A stretch of DNA of 64,000 nucleotides from an uncultured Propionibacteriaceae bacterium (GCA_938046585.1 CALIWR010000006.1:186001-250000); one strand, 5' to 3'. Positions 25,053 to 33,494 are shown, numbered from the stretch's first letter. Numbers and translations: made by a program. The notes: generated from the letters alone by a model not told the origin.

Positions 25053-25468
25053 GCGGCCCTCGTATGCACCAGAGTGGAGCCGGCATCGCAGACCGGCTCC
25101 CCGTCGACCGTCACCAGGTGCACGGTGATCCCGATCAGCTCCACCGCTGCCCGGACCCGGACTTGGTCGATGCTCAGGGTCGCGACCACCTGGTCGTCAC
25201 TACGTAGCGGCCGGTGCCAGTGGAAGGACTGGCTGGCATGGACCACCCGGTTTAAGGCCAATTCCAGTTCCGGATCCGCGAACAACGCCTCCCAGGCCTG
25301 GGCGGCGACCACAGCTGCGAAGGTCGGCGGCGCGATCGGCTGCTCCCCCCGGTACTCGGGCGACCGGTCCTGGAGGGCGGCGGCGAAGTCATGGATCTTG
25401 GCTGCGCTGACCCGGTACGCCGACGTGGCCGGGTAGGTGCGCCCGACATGGGCGTCGCTGATGGGCAT
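25049..25468 (-). CDS. MaoC-like dehydratase N-terminal domain protein, HadA-like
   Basis: Partner subunit of the HadB-like enzyme, 139 residues, resembling the UPF0336/FAS1-type dehydratase group. It begins MPISDAHVGRTYPATSAYRV and contains the RSPEY and PPTFAAVV segments typical of HadA. The hydratase His/Asp motif is absent, as expected for the non-catalytic subunit. The ATG at 25468 was chosen because homology starts there; an earlier in-frame start at 25573 would overlap the divergent gene. It is the first gene of the hadA-hadB-murB operon. Confidence 0.83.
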   Translation of the reverse strand: MPISDAHVGRTYPATSAYRVSAAKIHDFAAALQDRSPEYRGEQPIAPPTFAAVVAAQAWEALFADPELELALNRVVHASQSFHWHRPLRSDDQVVATLSIDQVRVRAAVELIGITVHLVTVDGEPVCDAGSTLVHTRAA

Positions 25469-25518
25469 TGCCCCACCGTAGCGGCGCGCAAGAGCGCCGG
25501 ACCACCGGTCTTGGCGGT

Positions 25519-25530
25519 TAGGCTCCTCCC
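25519..25530 (+). promoter_or_regulatory. Probable -10 box of a leaderless transcript
   Basis: TAGGCT at 25519-25524 is followed by 6 nt and the ATG at 25531. No Shine-Dalgarno sequence is present. The -35 is not recognisable. Confidence 0.4.
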
Positions 25531-26877
25531 ATGTCGTCTGAGGGAAACCGGGATCCGTCCCGGACCACACCACGCGCCACTGCGGCGACCCCCCTATGGC
25601 CGGGCACCGCGGCAGGAGCCGGGCCGAACCCCCCCGGCCCCTCGAGTAGCAACCCGATCGACGACTCGGCCTGGCTGATCAGTGATTCCGGCGACCCGGA
25701 CCAGGACTGGCAGCCGGAGCCGGATGATGCGGCCTGGCTGATCGCTGATGCAGCAGCCCCTGAACCGGACCCCGCTCACGAGAAAACGGCAGAAGGGATC
25801 GACCTAAGCCAGCCGTTACCGGCCAGCGGCGCCGTCTGGCCGGCGCCGCCGCGGACCGCGCTGGCGCTGGACCAGATCACCCTGCCCAATTTTGCCCCTT
25901 TCGCGACCGGCCTAGCGCTGTCCCTGACGATCGTCCTGCTCGCGGTCGGGGCGGCCTTGAACGTCAACCGTTTCGGGATCAACATCGCCGCCCTGGGCGG
26001 CAAAGGGCCGGCTACCTCCGGTGCGGTGGTCCGGGCCTACCTGGAGGCGATCGGGAACGCTGACGCCCAGACCGCCCGGTCGTACCTAGCCACCCAACCA
26101 GGCAATGATCTGCTGCTCAGCAATGTGGTGCTGCAGCATGCGGGAGCCGAGGGACAGCTTACGGTGATCTCGGTCGGCAGCCCAGTCGCCGCCCTGGACG
26201 GCGGCCAGCGCGTCGAGGCCCACTATCGGGTGGGCGATACCGTCATCACGTCCACCTTCCACACCACCTACCGCAACGGTAGCTGGCGGCTCAGCGAAGA
26301 TCCCGGCACCCTCGGGGTCGCCTCGGTACGGGCCGCGGGCGCCAAGCTGTACGTGAACGGGATCGAGATCCCCGAGGGAGTGGACAGTCTGGCCGCCTTC
26401 CCGGGACGGTACCGGCTGTACACCTCCAACCCGTACCTCGCCTTCACTGGCGGCGAACCGGTGCTGCTGGTCCGCGGGCCGAGCGCGGCCCCGGTCGTCG
26501 GGGCGTTGCGGCTGGTGGTCACCGACGAAGCCATCTCCCATGCCCAACGGCTCACCCGGGAGGCCATCTCCCGCTGCCAACAGCAGCGTGATCTGGCCCC
26601 GGCCGGCTGCCCGCAGAGCATCACCGCCAACGCTAACGAGCCGGTGGTCCGCGAATCGATCCGCTGGAAGGTGGAACCCAGCGAGCCGCTGCTGACGGTC
26701 CGCCCGGTACCCCGATCCTCGCTGATCGAGGTCACCCACACCGGTAAATGGTCGGTGACCTGCGATGTGATCGCGAACGGACGTCGGGCCTCGCTATCGC
26801 CCACCGCCTGGACCGTCACCCGAACCTGGGTGGTGGACCTGACCCACCGGCCGCTCGAGACTCGGCTCAGCCCCTGA
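25531..26877 (+). CDS. Membrane-anchored protein of unknown function (paralogue A)
   Basis: A 448-residue protein I cannot name. The N-terminal 115 residues are Pro/acidic and carry two copies of DD-[SA]-AWLI-x-D (44-52 and 65-73). One membrane helix spans about 118-143, and the rest should lie outside the cell. The outer part shows VVRAYLEAIGNADAQTARS, LYVNGIEIPEGVDSL and PGRYRLYTSNPYLAF, then Cys349 and Cys360 in a C-x10-C-P motif. The same order of segments occurs in the protein at 47569-49185, so the two are paralogues. The layout recalls TcaA-type anchored proteins. The start appears leaderless. It is divergent from the hadA-like gene. Confidence 0.8.
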   Translation: MSSEGNRDPSRTTPRATAATPLWPGTAAGAGPNPPGPSSSNPIDDSAWLISDSGDPDQDWQPEPDDAAWLIADAAAPEPDPAHEKTAEGIDLSQPLPASGAVWPAPPRTALALDQITLPNFAPFATGLALSLTIVLLAVGAALNVNRFGINIAALGGKGPATSGAVVRAYLEAIGNADAQTARSYLATQPGNDLLLSNVVLQHAGAEGQLTVISVGSPVAALDGGQRVEAHYRVGDTVITSTFHTTYRNGSWRLSEDPGTLGVASVRAAGAKLYVNGIEIPEGVDSLAAFPGRYRLYTSNPYLAFTGGEPVLLVRGPSAAPVVGALRLVVTDEAISHAQRLTREAISRCQQQRDLAPAGCPQSITANANEPVVRESIRWKVEPSEPLLTVRPVPRSSLIEVTHTGKWSVTCDVIANGRRASLSPTAWTVTRTWVVDLTHRPLETRLSP

Positions 26878-26967
26878 GCCGCTCCCCGGACACACCGTGC
26901 GGCGATGCCGTACGGATGCCCAGACACCTGATCACGCAGGGCGACACAACCGGCCTGGGCACGACAA

Positions 26968-26997
26968 AGACCGGGCCGCCGGCGGCGGTCCCGGTCT
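26968..26997. terminator. Terminator shared with rpmG
   Basis: AGACCGGG (26968-26975) pairs with CCCGGTCT (26990-26997), with an inner GC pairing in the 14-nt loop. It lies between the convergent stops of the membrane protein gene and rpmG. Confidence 0.65.
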
Positions 26998-27019
26998 CGT
27001 TCGTCAGCCGAACCTGAGG

Positions 27020-27190
27020 TCAGCGGGTCTCGCGGTGCGCAACATGGGTCGAGCAGCGCGGGCAGTACTTCTTCAGCTCCAACCGATCCGGATCGTTGCG
27101 CCGGTTCTTCTTGGTGATGTAGTTGCGCTCCTTGCAGGTGGTGCACGCGAGCGTGATCTTCGGACGGATGTCGCCCGCCTTCTTGGCCAT
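27020..27190 (-). CDS. rpmG: 50S ribosomal protein L33
   Basis: Small 50S protein of 56 residues, too short for many gene lists. It starts MAKKAGDIRPKITLACTTC. The two pairs CTTC (16-19) and CPRC (43-46) form a zinc ribbon, so this is the zinc-binding form of L33. Genomes with such a form sometimes carry a second, zinc-free copy; none is in this window. It sits between tRNA-Met and the membrane protein gene, in the place it holds beside hadAB in mycobacteria. Confidence 0.95.
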   Translation of the reverse strand: MAKKAGDIRPKITLACTTCKERNYITKKNRRNDPDRLELKKYCPRCSTHVAHRETR

Positions 27191-27226
27191 CCTGGTCGCC
27201 CTTCGTCTCGATGTTTCTCGGCTCGG

Positions 27227-27299
27227 TAGCGGGAACGGGACTTGAACCCGTGACCTAGCGATTATGAGCCGCTCGCTCTACCGACTGAGCTATCCCGCC
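27227..27299 (-). tRNA. tRNA-Met (CAT), probably elongator
   Basis: A 73-nt cloverleaf with acceptor GGCGGGA/TCCCGCT, anticodon loop CTCATAA giving CAT, and T-loop TTCAAGT. The G1-U72 pair and the lack of three G-C pairs in the anticodon stem argue against the initiator. No CCA end is encoded. Confidence 0.93.
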
Positions 27300-27306
27300 T
27301 TGCCCC

Positions 27307-27342
27307 CTCAGGCCCGGACTCCTGGAGGGGCCCGGGCCTGAG
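27307..27342. terminator. Hairpin between tRNA-Thr and tRNA-Met
   Basis: A perfect 11-bp stem (27307-27317 with 27332-27342) has a 14-nt loop. It may be a terminator after tRNA-Thr or a processing structure in a shared precursor. Confidence 0.5.
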
Positions 27343-27354
27343 AGCTGCTGTCGG

Positions 27355-27427
27355 AGCCCCCATGCGGAATCGAACCGCAGACCTTCTCCTTACCATGGAG
27401 ACGCTCTGCCGACTGAGCTATAGGGGC
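27355..27427 (-). tRNA. tRNA-Thr (GGT)
   Basis: A 73-nt cloverleaf with acceptor GCCCCTA/TGGGGGC, anticodon loop ATGGTAA giving GGT, T-loop TTCGATT and discriminator T. No CCA end is encoded. It lies upstream of tRNA-Met on the same strand. Confidence 0.95.
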
Positions 27428-27544
27428 CAGCCGCCGGATAACCATACAGGACGAACACCCGGCCGCGCGAGTCGGAATCTGCCTGGCGAGATCGGCACCT
27501 GGGCTGCTATGGTTCTTAGGCGCGTTTGTATCCGCGAAGCGCAC

Positions 27545-27626
27545 GGCAGGTTGCCCGAGTGGCCAAAGGGAGCGGTCTGTAAAACCGTCGGCTCAGCCTA
27601 CGTAGGTTCGAACCCTACACCTGCCA
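27545..27626 (+). tRNA. tRNA-Tyr (GTA)
   Basis: An 82-nt class II tRNA with a long variable arm, acceptor GGCAGGT/ACCTGCC, anticodon loop CTGTAAA giving GTA, and T-loop TTCGAAC. No CCA end is encoded. A strong terminator follows. Confidence 0.95.
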
Positions 27627-27632
27627 CCCGTC

Positions 27633-27662
27633 ATGACCCCGGGGCCACGGCCTCGGGGTCAT
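27633..27662 (+). terminator. Terminator after tRNA-Tyr
   Basis: A 14-position stem with one mismatch (27633-27646 with 27649-27662) starts 6 bp after the tRNA and is followed by a T-rich TGTGTTGT. Confidence 0.75.
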
Positions 27663-27734
27663 GTGTTGTCGGCCCCATGCCGTAAGGCCTCGCCCACTAG
27701 GCTGTCGCGGAACCAATACCGACAGGAGCCCGCC

Positions 27735-28448
27735 ATGGCAACGCCCCACATCAGCGCCGAACCCGGTCAGATCGCCCCCTTGGTCCTGATGCCCGGAGAC
27801 CCGAGGCGCGCCGAGAAGATCGCCACCGATTTCCTCGACGATGCCCAGTTGGTCTCCGAGGTCCGCGGCATCGGCTGCTACACCGGCAACTACAAGGGCA
27901 CCTCGATGTCGGTCATGGCCTCGGGGATGGGCCTGCCCTCGCTGTCGATCTACGCCACCGAGCTGTACCGCTTCTACGGCGTCCGGCGGATCTGCCGAGT
28001 CGGCACCTGCGGGGCGTACCTAGACTCGGTGAAGGTCCGCGACGTAATCATCGCCTCGGCCGCCCACACCAATTCCTCGGTTCCCTCGCTGCTAGTCCGC
28101 AATGCGACCGTGTCGCTGGCCCCGAGCCCCCAGCTGCTGCGGGCTGCGATGAACGCGGCCGACCAGCTCAACGGCGTCACCACCCACGTCGGCCCGGTCT
28201 TCGCCAGCGATCACTTCTACCTCGGCAACCCCGAGACCATCACCCAGCTGGAATCGCTGGGAACCCTGGCAGTCGAGATGGAGGCGGCCGGCCTGTACGC
28301 CACTGCCATGCTCGAAGGCGGCGAAGCGCTGGTGGTGCTGACCGTCTCCGACCATCTCAAGAACGGCGCCGGGGACCTCAGCAGCGACGAACGCGAGAGT
28401 TGCTACCGCTCGATGGTCCAGGTCGCAGCGGACGCGCTGCGGTCGTAG
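27735..28448 (+). CDS. deoD: Purine-nucleoside phosphorylase, hexameric type
   Basis: Splits purine (deoxy)nucleosides with phosphate to base and (deoxy)ribose-1-phosphate in the cytosol. The 237 residues match the DeoD family. Visible motifs are the phosphate loop MPGDPRRAEKIA near the N-terminus, the ribose-site segment VEMEAAGLYATA and the catalytic Asp in SDHLKNG. The ATG 27735 has AGGAG 7 nt upstream. It opens a rightward run of nucleoside uptake and breakdown genes. Confidence 0.95.
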   Translation: MATPHISAEPGQIAPLVLMPGDPRRAEKIATDFLDDAQLVSEVRGIGCYTGNYKGTSMSVMASGMGLPSLSIYATELYRFYGVRRICRVGTCGAYLDSVKVRDVIIASAAHTNSSVPSLLVRNATVSLAPSPQLLRAAMNAADQLNGVTTHVGPVFASDHFYLGNPETITQLESLGTLAVEMEAAGLYATAMLEGGEALVVLTVSDHLKNGAGDLSSDERESCYRSMVQVAADALRS

Positions 28449-28510
28449 GTCACAGTCGGGTTGCGGCACGCCCGACCTGCTTGACACCGGCGAGGCCGCC
28501 TCGCTTGGAT

Positions 28511-28537
28511 CGGGCACGCCGGGCGTAGTCGTGCCCG
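28511..28537 (+). terminator. Hairpin between deoD and the ribokinase gene
   Basis: CGGGCACG (28511-28518) and CGTGCCCG (28530-28537) form a perfect 8-bp stem with an 11-nt loop, 63 bp after the deoD stop and just before the kinase gene. It may be a terminator, an attenuator or an operator. Confidence 0.4.
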
Positions 28538-28553
28538 GATGAGTGGGGGTCCG

Positions 28554-29513
28554 ATGGCTATGTCGCCAGGCCGGGTCGCCGTGGTCGGGAGCGCCAATCT
28601 CGACCTCGTGACGATCTGCGACACACTCCCGCGCCCGGGGGAGACCCTGCTGGCGCGCTCCTACCGCGAAGGGCCCGGCGGCAAGGGCAGCAACCAGGCC
28701 CATGCAGCCGCCCGGATGGGCGCCGAGGTCAGTTTCGTCGGGCTGCGCGGCCCGGACCCGGCCGGGCAGACCTTAGCCGACGCGCTCACCGCCGAAGGGG
28801 TCGACGTCACTGGTTTCGTCGTCGCCGAGGGACCCACCGGCCGAGCCCTGGTGATGGTCGACGCGGCCGCCGAGAATTCGATCATCGTGGTCCAGGGCAC
28901 CAATGCGATGCTGACAGCCGAGCAGGTACGGGCCGTACCGGCGGTCGCAGCGGCGTCAGTCGTGGTATGCCAACTGGAGGTGCCGCTGGCAGCAGTACAG
29001 GCCGCCCGTGAGGTGTGTACGGGGACCTTCGTCCTGAACCCGGCCCCGGCCCAACCGCTGCCACCCGACCTGCTGGCAGCCACCGATGTCCTCGTGGTCA
29101 ACGAGACTGAATACCAGACCGTGCTCGGCGCGCCGCTGCCCGACGACCTGGACGAGATCCGGACCGTCGCTGCCCGGCCCGGCGCCCCCACCACGATCGT
29201 GGCTACCCTAGGCGAGCGGGGAGCCGCGGTCTGCCACGAGGGCGTGGTGACCCTGGTGCCCGCGCCGGCGGTCGAGGTAGTCGACACGACCGGCGCCGGA
29301 GACACCTTCGTCGGGGCCCTGGCAGCCGAGTTAGCAGCCGGTTCGCAGACCCTGCAGGCCGCCCGCCGGGCGGTGGTGGCGGCCTCACTGTCGACCCGCC
29401 GGCTTGGTGCCACGGCGGCCATGCCGCGCCGCAGCGAGGTACTCGCCGCCGTACCCACGACGCCCGGGGATGCTCCCGGCGACCAGCAGGCCGCACCGAC
29501 GGCCGAGGCATGA
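28554..29513 (+). CDS. rbsK: Ribokinase (PfkB family)
   Basis: Phosphorylates ribose, here probably the ribose freed by the nucleoside hydrolases, to ribose-5-phosphate. It has 319 residues from ATG 28554, which has a GGGGG ribosome site 4 nt upstream; an ATG at 28539 is possible. PfkB motifs are EGPGGKGSNQAHAAARMG near the start and DTTGAGDTFVGA with the catalytic Asp near the end. The C-terminus is a short Ala/Pro-rich tail. The BMP lipoprotein gene follows 11 bp later. Confidence 0.88.
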   Translation: MAMSPGRVAVVGSANLDLVTICDTLPRPGETLLARSYREGPGGKGSNQAHAAARMGAEVSFVGLRGPDPAGQTLADALTAEGVDVTGFVVAEGPTGRALVMVDAAAENSIIVVQGTNAMLTAEQVRAVPAVAAASVVVCQLEVPLAAVQAAREVCTGTFVLNPAPAQPLPPDLLAATDVLVVNETEYQTVLGAPLPDDLDEIRTVAARPGAPTTIVATLGERGAAVCHEGVVTLVPAPAVEVVDTTGAGDTFVGALAAELAAGSQTLQAARRAVVAASLSTRRLGATAAMPRRSEVLAAVPTTPGDAPGDQQAAPTAEA

Positions 29514-29524
29514 CAAGGAGAATC

Positions 29525-30571
29525 ATGGATCGCAGGACACTTCTCGGGCTTGGCGCAGCCGGCGTGGCTGGCTTCCTGGTCGCGGGCTGCTCGCCGTCGT
29601 CCAGCACCCCGACCGCATCCGGCAGCGCCAGTGCCAGCGGCAAGAAGAGCGTGGTCAGCGTGGTCAACGGCCCGCTCGGGGACGCCAGCTTCTTCGACGA
29701 CGCGGAGCGGGGCATCCAGCGGCTGAAGGCCAGCGGTCACAAGACCGAGACAGTCCAGTCGGAGGCCAACAACCCGACCTCGTGGAAGCAGAACACCGAA
29801 TCAGTCTCAGGCAAATGGGACCTGGTCGTAGTCGGCTCCTCACAGATGGTGGAGGTGTTGGACACCGTCGCGCCGAAGTTCCCCCAGCAGAAGTATCTGA
29901 TCTACGACGACGTGGTGAAGCAGCCGAATGTGGCCTCGATTACCTTCAAGCAAAACGAGGGCTCGTTCCTGGCCGGGGTGCTGGCGGCGCTGGTAACCAC
30001 GACCAAGGACCAGTTCAGCAAGGCCACCGGCTCCAAGGTGGTCGGCCTGGTCGGCGGCATGGACATCCCGATCATCAACGACTTCCTGGTGGGTTTCAAG
30101 AAAGGTGTCGCGACCGTTGACCCGGCGATCCAGGTCAAGAGCGGCTTCGTCGGGAACTTCACCGACGCCGACAAGGGCTATTCGATCGCCAAGTCGATGT
30201 TCGATCAGGACAAGGCGGATGTCGTCTACCAGGTGGCCGGTGGCGCCGGGATCGGCGTCCTCAAGGCGGCCAAGGACGCCGGTCGGTACGCGATCGGGGT
30301 CGACTCCAACCAGAACAACCTGCAGCCCGGCCACATCCTGGCGTCGATGCTGAAGAACATCGGCGACGGGGTCGAGCGGGCGGTCACGGCTGCCGACGAG
30401 GGCACCCTCGAATTCGGCAAGGTCACCTCGTACGGCCTGAAGAACAAGGGAGTCGCGCTGACCTTCGACGACAACGGCGGGATCGTGCCGGACACGATCA
30501 AGACCAAGATCGACGAGTACGCCCAGCAGGTCGTCAACGACGTGGTCCACGTCCCAACCACGCTGTCGTGA
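29525..30571 (+). CDS. BMP-family nucleoside-binding lipoprotein
   Basis: Substrate-binding protein of a nucleoside ABC importer, tethered outside the membrane. It has 348 residues from ATG 29525, with AAGGAG 5 nt upstream. Twin Arg (MDRRTLLGLG) is followed by the lipobox LVAGC with the lipidated Cys near residue 22, then a Ser/Thr/Ala linker and a PBP1-type fold with the segments NEGSFLAGVLAALV and GVDSNQNNL typical of the BMP/PnrA family. The neighbours are its ATPase-permease and permease. Confidence 0.93.
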   Translation: MDRRTLLGLGAAGVAGFLVAGCSPSSSTPTASGSASASGKKSVVSVVNGPLGDASFFDDAERGIQRLKASGHKTETVQSEANNPTSWKQNTESVSGKWDLVVVGSSQMVEVLDTVAPKFPQQKYLIYDDVVKQPNVASITFKQNEGSFLAGVLAALVTTTKDQFSKATGSKVVGLVGGMDIPIINDFLVGFKKGVATVDPAIQVKSGFVGNFTDADKGYSIAKSMFDQDKADVVYQVAGGAGIGVLKAAKDAGRYAIGVDSNQNNLQPGHILASMLKNIGDGVERAVTAADEGTLEFGKVTSYGLKNKGVALTFDDNGGIVPDTIKTKIDEYAQQVVNDVVHVPTTLS

Positions 30572-30584
30572 TCTGACCAGTACG

Positions 30585-30626
30585 GCACGCTGGTGGGGGC
30601 CGGATATCCGGCCCCCACCAGCGTGC
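30585..30626. repeat. 42-bp perfect palindrome between binding protein and transporter genes
   Basis: Positions 30585-30605 are the exact reverse complement of 30606-30626 with no loop bases at DNA level; the centre is GGATATCC. In RNA it gives a very stable hairpin, 14 nt after the lipoprotein stop and 28 nt before the ABC gene. Such hairpins after binding-protein genes in other bacteria stabilise the upstream mRNA and lower read-through. Confidence 0.85.
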
Positions 30627-30653
30627 GACCACCACATCGAGAGCTGAGGCACC

Positions 30654-33494
30654 ATGGACACGCCGCTGCTGCAGCTGCGGGGACTGACCAAGACGTTCGG
30701 GCCAAAGGTCGCCAATGATCAGGTCGACCTGGACATCTACCCTGGCCGGGTTCACGCCATCGTCGGCGAGAACGGGGCCGGCAAGACCACTTTGATGTCG
30801 ATGATCAACGGCACCGCGGTCCCCGACGCCGGCACCATCGACTACGACGGGGCGACGGTCTCGATCACCACCCCGCAGCAGGCGGCCGCATTCGGGATCG
30901 GCATGGTCTTCCAGCACTTCAAACTGGTGGGCTCATTGACCGTCGCCGCTAACGTCTTCCTGGGTCGGGAACTCACCCGCAACGGTCAACTCGACACCGA
31001 CCAGATGGCGGCCGAGGTCCGTCGACTGTCCGACCGGTTCGGGCTCCAGGTCGATCCGACCGCGCAGATCCGGGACCTGAGTGTCGGCGAATTGCAGCGG
31101 GTCGAGGTGCTGAAGGCCCTCTCCCACGACACCCGGCTGTTGATCCTGGACGAGCCCACCGCCGTTCTGACCCCCCAGGAGACCGACGACTTGTTCGTGG
31201 TGGTCCGCGAACTCGCCCAGCAAGGGGTGGCGGTCATCTTCATCTCCCACAAGCTGGACGAGGTACTAGCGGTCGCCGACGAGGTGACTGTGATCCGCGA
31301 CGGGAGAGTGATTGCCACCGTGGCGGCGGCCGGGCTCACCAAAGAGCAGATCGCCACCATGATGGTGGGCCGCGAGGTGCTATTGCGGATCGAACACACC
31401 CCCGCCAGCCCGGGCGACGAGGTACTCGCAGTTCGTGACCTGACCGTGGTCGACGAGCGCGGCGTGACCGCGCTGAACAGGGTCTCGCTGAGCGTACGGG
31501 CCGGTGAGATCGTCGGCATCGCCGGCGTCGACGGGAATGGGCAGGCCGAACTTTGCGAGGCGATCAGCGGCCTGGGACACATCGACGCCGGCCAGGTCCT
31601 GCTCAGGGGCAACGACGTCACCCGGGCCTCGATCAGACGCCGCCGCGAGCAGGGTCTGGCGTACATCCCCGACGACCGGCACGAGGTCGGTACCGCACCC
31701 ACGCTGCCGGTCGCGGAGAACCTGATCGCCACCCACCTGCACCCGCCCATAGCCCGGGCTGGCTGGCTGAACCGGACCGCGATCGGGAACCTAGCCCAAG
31801 CACTGATCACAAAATTCGACATCCGGGGGGCCGACCCGACTACCCCGGTCGGCTCCCTGTCCGGCGGCAACATGCAGAAGGTCGTGATCGCCCGGGAATT
31901 CGAGGCCGACCCGGCCGTGTTGGTGGTTTCCCAACCGACCCGAGGGGTCGACGTGGGGGCCATGGAGTTCGTCCACAACGCCTTGGTCGCGGCCCGGGAC
32001 CGGGGAGCCGGGGTGTTGCTGGTCTCGGCCGACCTCAATGAGGTGATGAGCCTGTCCGATCGGCTACTGGTGATCCACCGCGGCACGATCGTCGACGAGT
32101 TCACTCAGGAGACGATGTCGGAGACCGCGGTCGGCCTGGCGATGGGCGGCGAGGCGGCCGACGAGGCGGCGATCCAGGCCGCTGAGACCGCGCACGCCGA
32201 GAAGGCCGACCTGGCCTCGACCGATCTGGTCTCGCAGCCGGTCACCGATGAGGTAGTGGCCGAGGTAGCCGCCACCAGCGATGAGCTGGCCGAGGTTGAC
32301 GCGGCACCGGTCGACCTGGACGCGCTGCAGGCCCGCCGCCGCGAGCTCAGCGGCGCCGAACGATCCCGGACGGTGGTGCGTTCTATCGTCACCAACGCCG
32401 TCCAGCCCCTGATCGCGATCGGTGGGGCGCTGCTGGTCGGCGCGATCATCATGGCGATCATGGGCAAGAACCCGGCCGTGGCCTACCAGGCCCTGTTCGG
32501 CTCGGCCCTGGTCACCCCGTACGGGATGGGCGGGCTGATCGCCCACTCGGTCCAGCTGTTGATGCTGGCGGCGGCGGTGATCGTTAGTTTCAAGGCCGGC
32601 TTCTTCAACATCGGCGGCGAGGGACAGCTGTACGTCGGTTCCCTGGCCGGTGCCCTGGCCGGGGTCGCGATGAAGGGCAGCAGCCTGCCCGGCCCGGTAC
32701 AGATCCTGATCATCCTGGCGGTCGGTTTCGTAGCCGGCGCATTGTGGGGCCTGGTCCCAGGCTCACTACTAGCGGTCTGGAATGTCGACATCATCGTCAC
32801 TACCTTGATGATGAGTTCGATTGCGACCCTGCTTACCCAATACCTGGTGACCGGCCCGCTGCGGGACCCGCAGTACGGGTCGGTAGGGTCGAAGAAAATC
32901 GGCGCCGAGGCGATGCTGCCGTACTGGGAACCGACCTATTCGCTGACCCCCGACATCGTGATCGCCCTGGGGGTGACGGTGACGCTGGCGCTGGTGCTGA
33001 CTCGCTCCAGCTGGGGGCTCAAGGTCCGGGAACTGGGCGAGATGAACCGCTTCGGCGAGTACACCGGGGTCAGCCCGAGGTCGATGGCGATGCAGGTGAT
33101 GGCGCTGTCCGGGGCCGTCACCGGCCTGGCCGGGGCATTGTTCGTGGTTGGCCCGAGCTCGCAGGGACGTTTCCTGCAGGCCTTCTCCCCCGGCTACGGC
33201 TTTACTGCGATCACAGTCGCGCTGCTGGCCAGGCTGAACCCGTGGGCGGCGATCGTGGCAGCCCTGTTCTACGCCGACATGATGGCCGGCGCCGACCAGA
33301 TGCAGTCCAGCGCCGAGGTTCCCAAGTCGCTGGTGGACCTGATCCGCGGCCTGATCATCTTGATGATCACCGCCACCTTCGTGTGGAACTGGCGTCGGCG
33401 CCGCGGCGGCGCTAAAAACGGCGATAATGCCCCGGCCCCGCAGACCGCGGCCTGCCCGGCAGAGCCGGCCGGCGATACCGAAGGGATCCGCTGA
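30654..33494 (+). CDS. Nucleoside ABC transporter: two ATPase domains fused to a permease
   Basis: A 946-residue fusion of what is usually two proteins (YufO-like ATPase and YufP-like permease). The first nucleotide-binding domain has GENGAGKTTL, LSVGELQ and LLILDEPTAVL; the second has degenerate GVDGNGQAEL, LSGGNMQK and VSQPTRGVD, as usual for this class. An Ala/Asp/Glu-rich linker covers about 505-570. From about 574 on there are eight to ten membrane helices with the permease motif FNIGGEGQLYVGSL. The reading frame is continuous with normal codon use, so this is a true fusion and not an error I can see. It overlaps the next permease gene at TGATG. Confidence 0.9.
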   Translation: MDTPLLQLRGLTKTFGPKVANDQVDLDIYPGRVHAIVGENGAGKTTLMSMINGTAVPDAGTIDYDGATVSITTPQQAAAFGIGMVFQHFKLVGSLTVAANVFLGRELTRNGQLDTDQMAAEVRRLSDRFGLQVDPTAQIRDLSVGELQRVEVLKALSHDTRLLILDEPTAVLTPQETDDLFVVVRELAQQGVAVIFISHKLDEVLAVADEVTVIRDGRVIATVAAAGLTKEQIATMMVGREVLLRIEHTPASPGDEVLAVRDLTVVDERGVTALNRVSLSVRAGEIVGIAGVDGNGQAELCEAISGLGHIDAGQVLLRGNDVTRASIRRRREQGLAYIPDDRHEVGTAPTLPVAENLIATHLHPPIARAGWLNRTAIGNLAQALITKFDIRGADPTTPVGSLSGGNMQKVVIAREFEADPAVLVVSQPTRGVDVGAMEFVHNALVAARDRGAGVLLVSADLNEVMSLSDRLLVIHRGTIVDEFTQETMSETAVGLAMGGEAADEAAIQAAETAHAEKADLASTDLVSQPVTDEVVAEVAATSDELAEVDAAPVDLDALQARRRELSGAERSRTVVRSIVTNAVQPLIAIGGALLVGAIIMAIMGKNPAVAYQALFGSALVTPYGMGGLIAHSVQLLMLAAAVIVSFKAGFFNIGGEGQLYVGSLAGALAGVAMKGSSLPGPVQILIILAVGFVAGALWGLVPGSLLAVWNVDIIVTTLMMSSIATLLTQYLVTGPLRDPQYGSVGSKKIGAEAMLPYWEPTYSLTPDIVIALGVTVTLALVLTRSSWGLKVRELGEMNRFGEYTGVSPRSMAMQVMALSGAVTGLAGALFVVGPSSQGRFLQAFSPGYGFTAITVALLARLNPWAAIVAALFYADMMAGADQMQSSAEVPKSLVDLIRGLIILMITATFVWNWRRRRGGAKNGDNAPAPQTAACPAEPAGDTEGIR

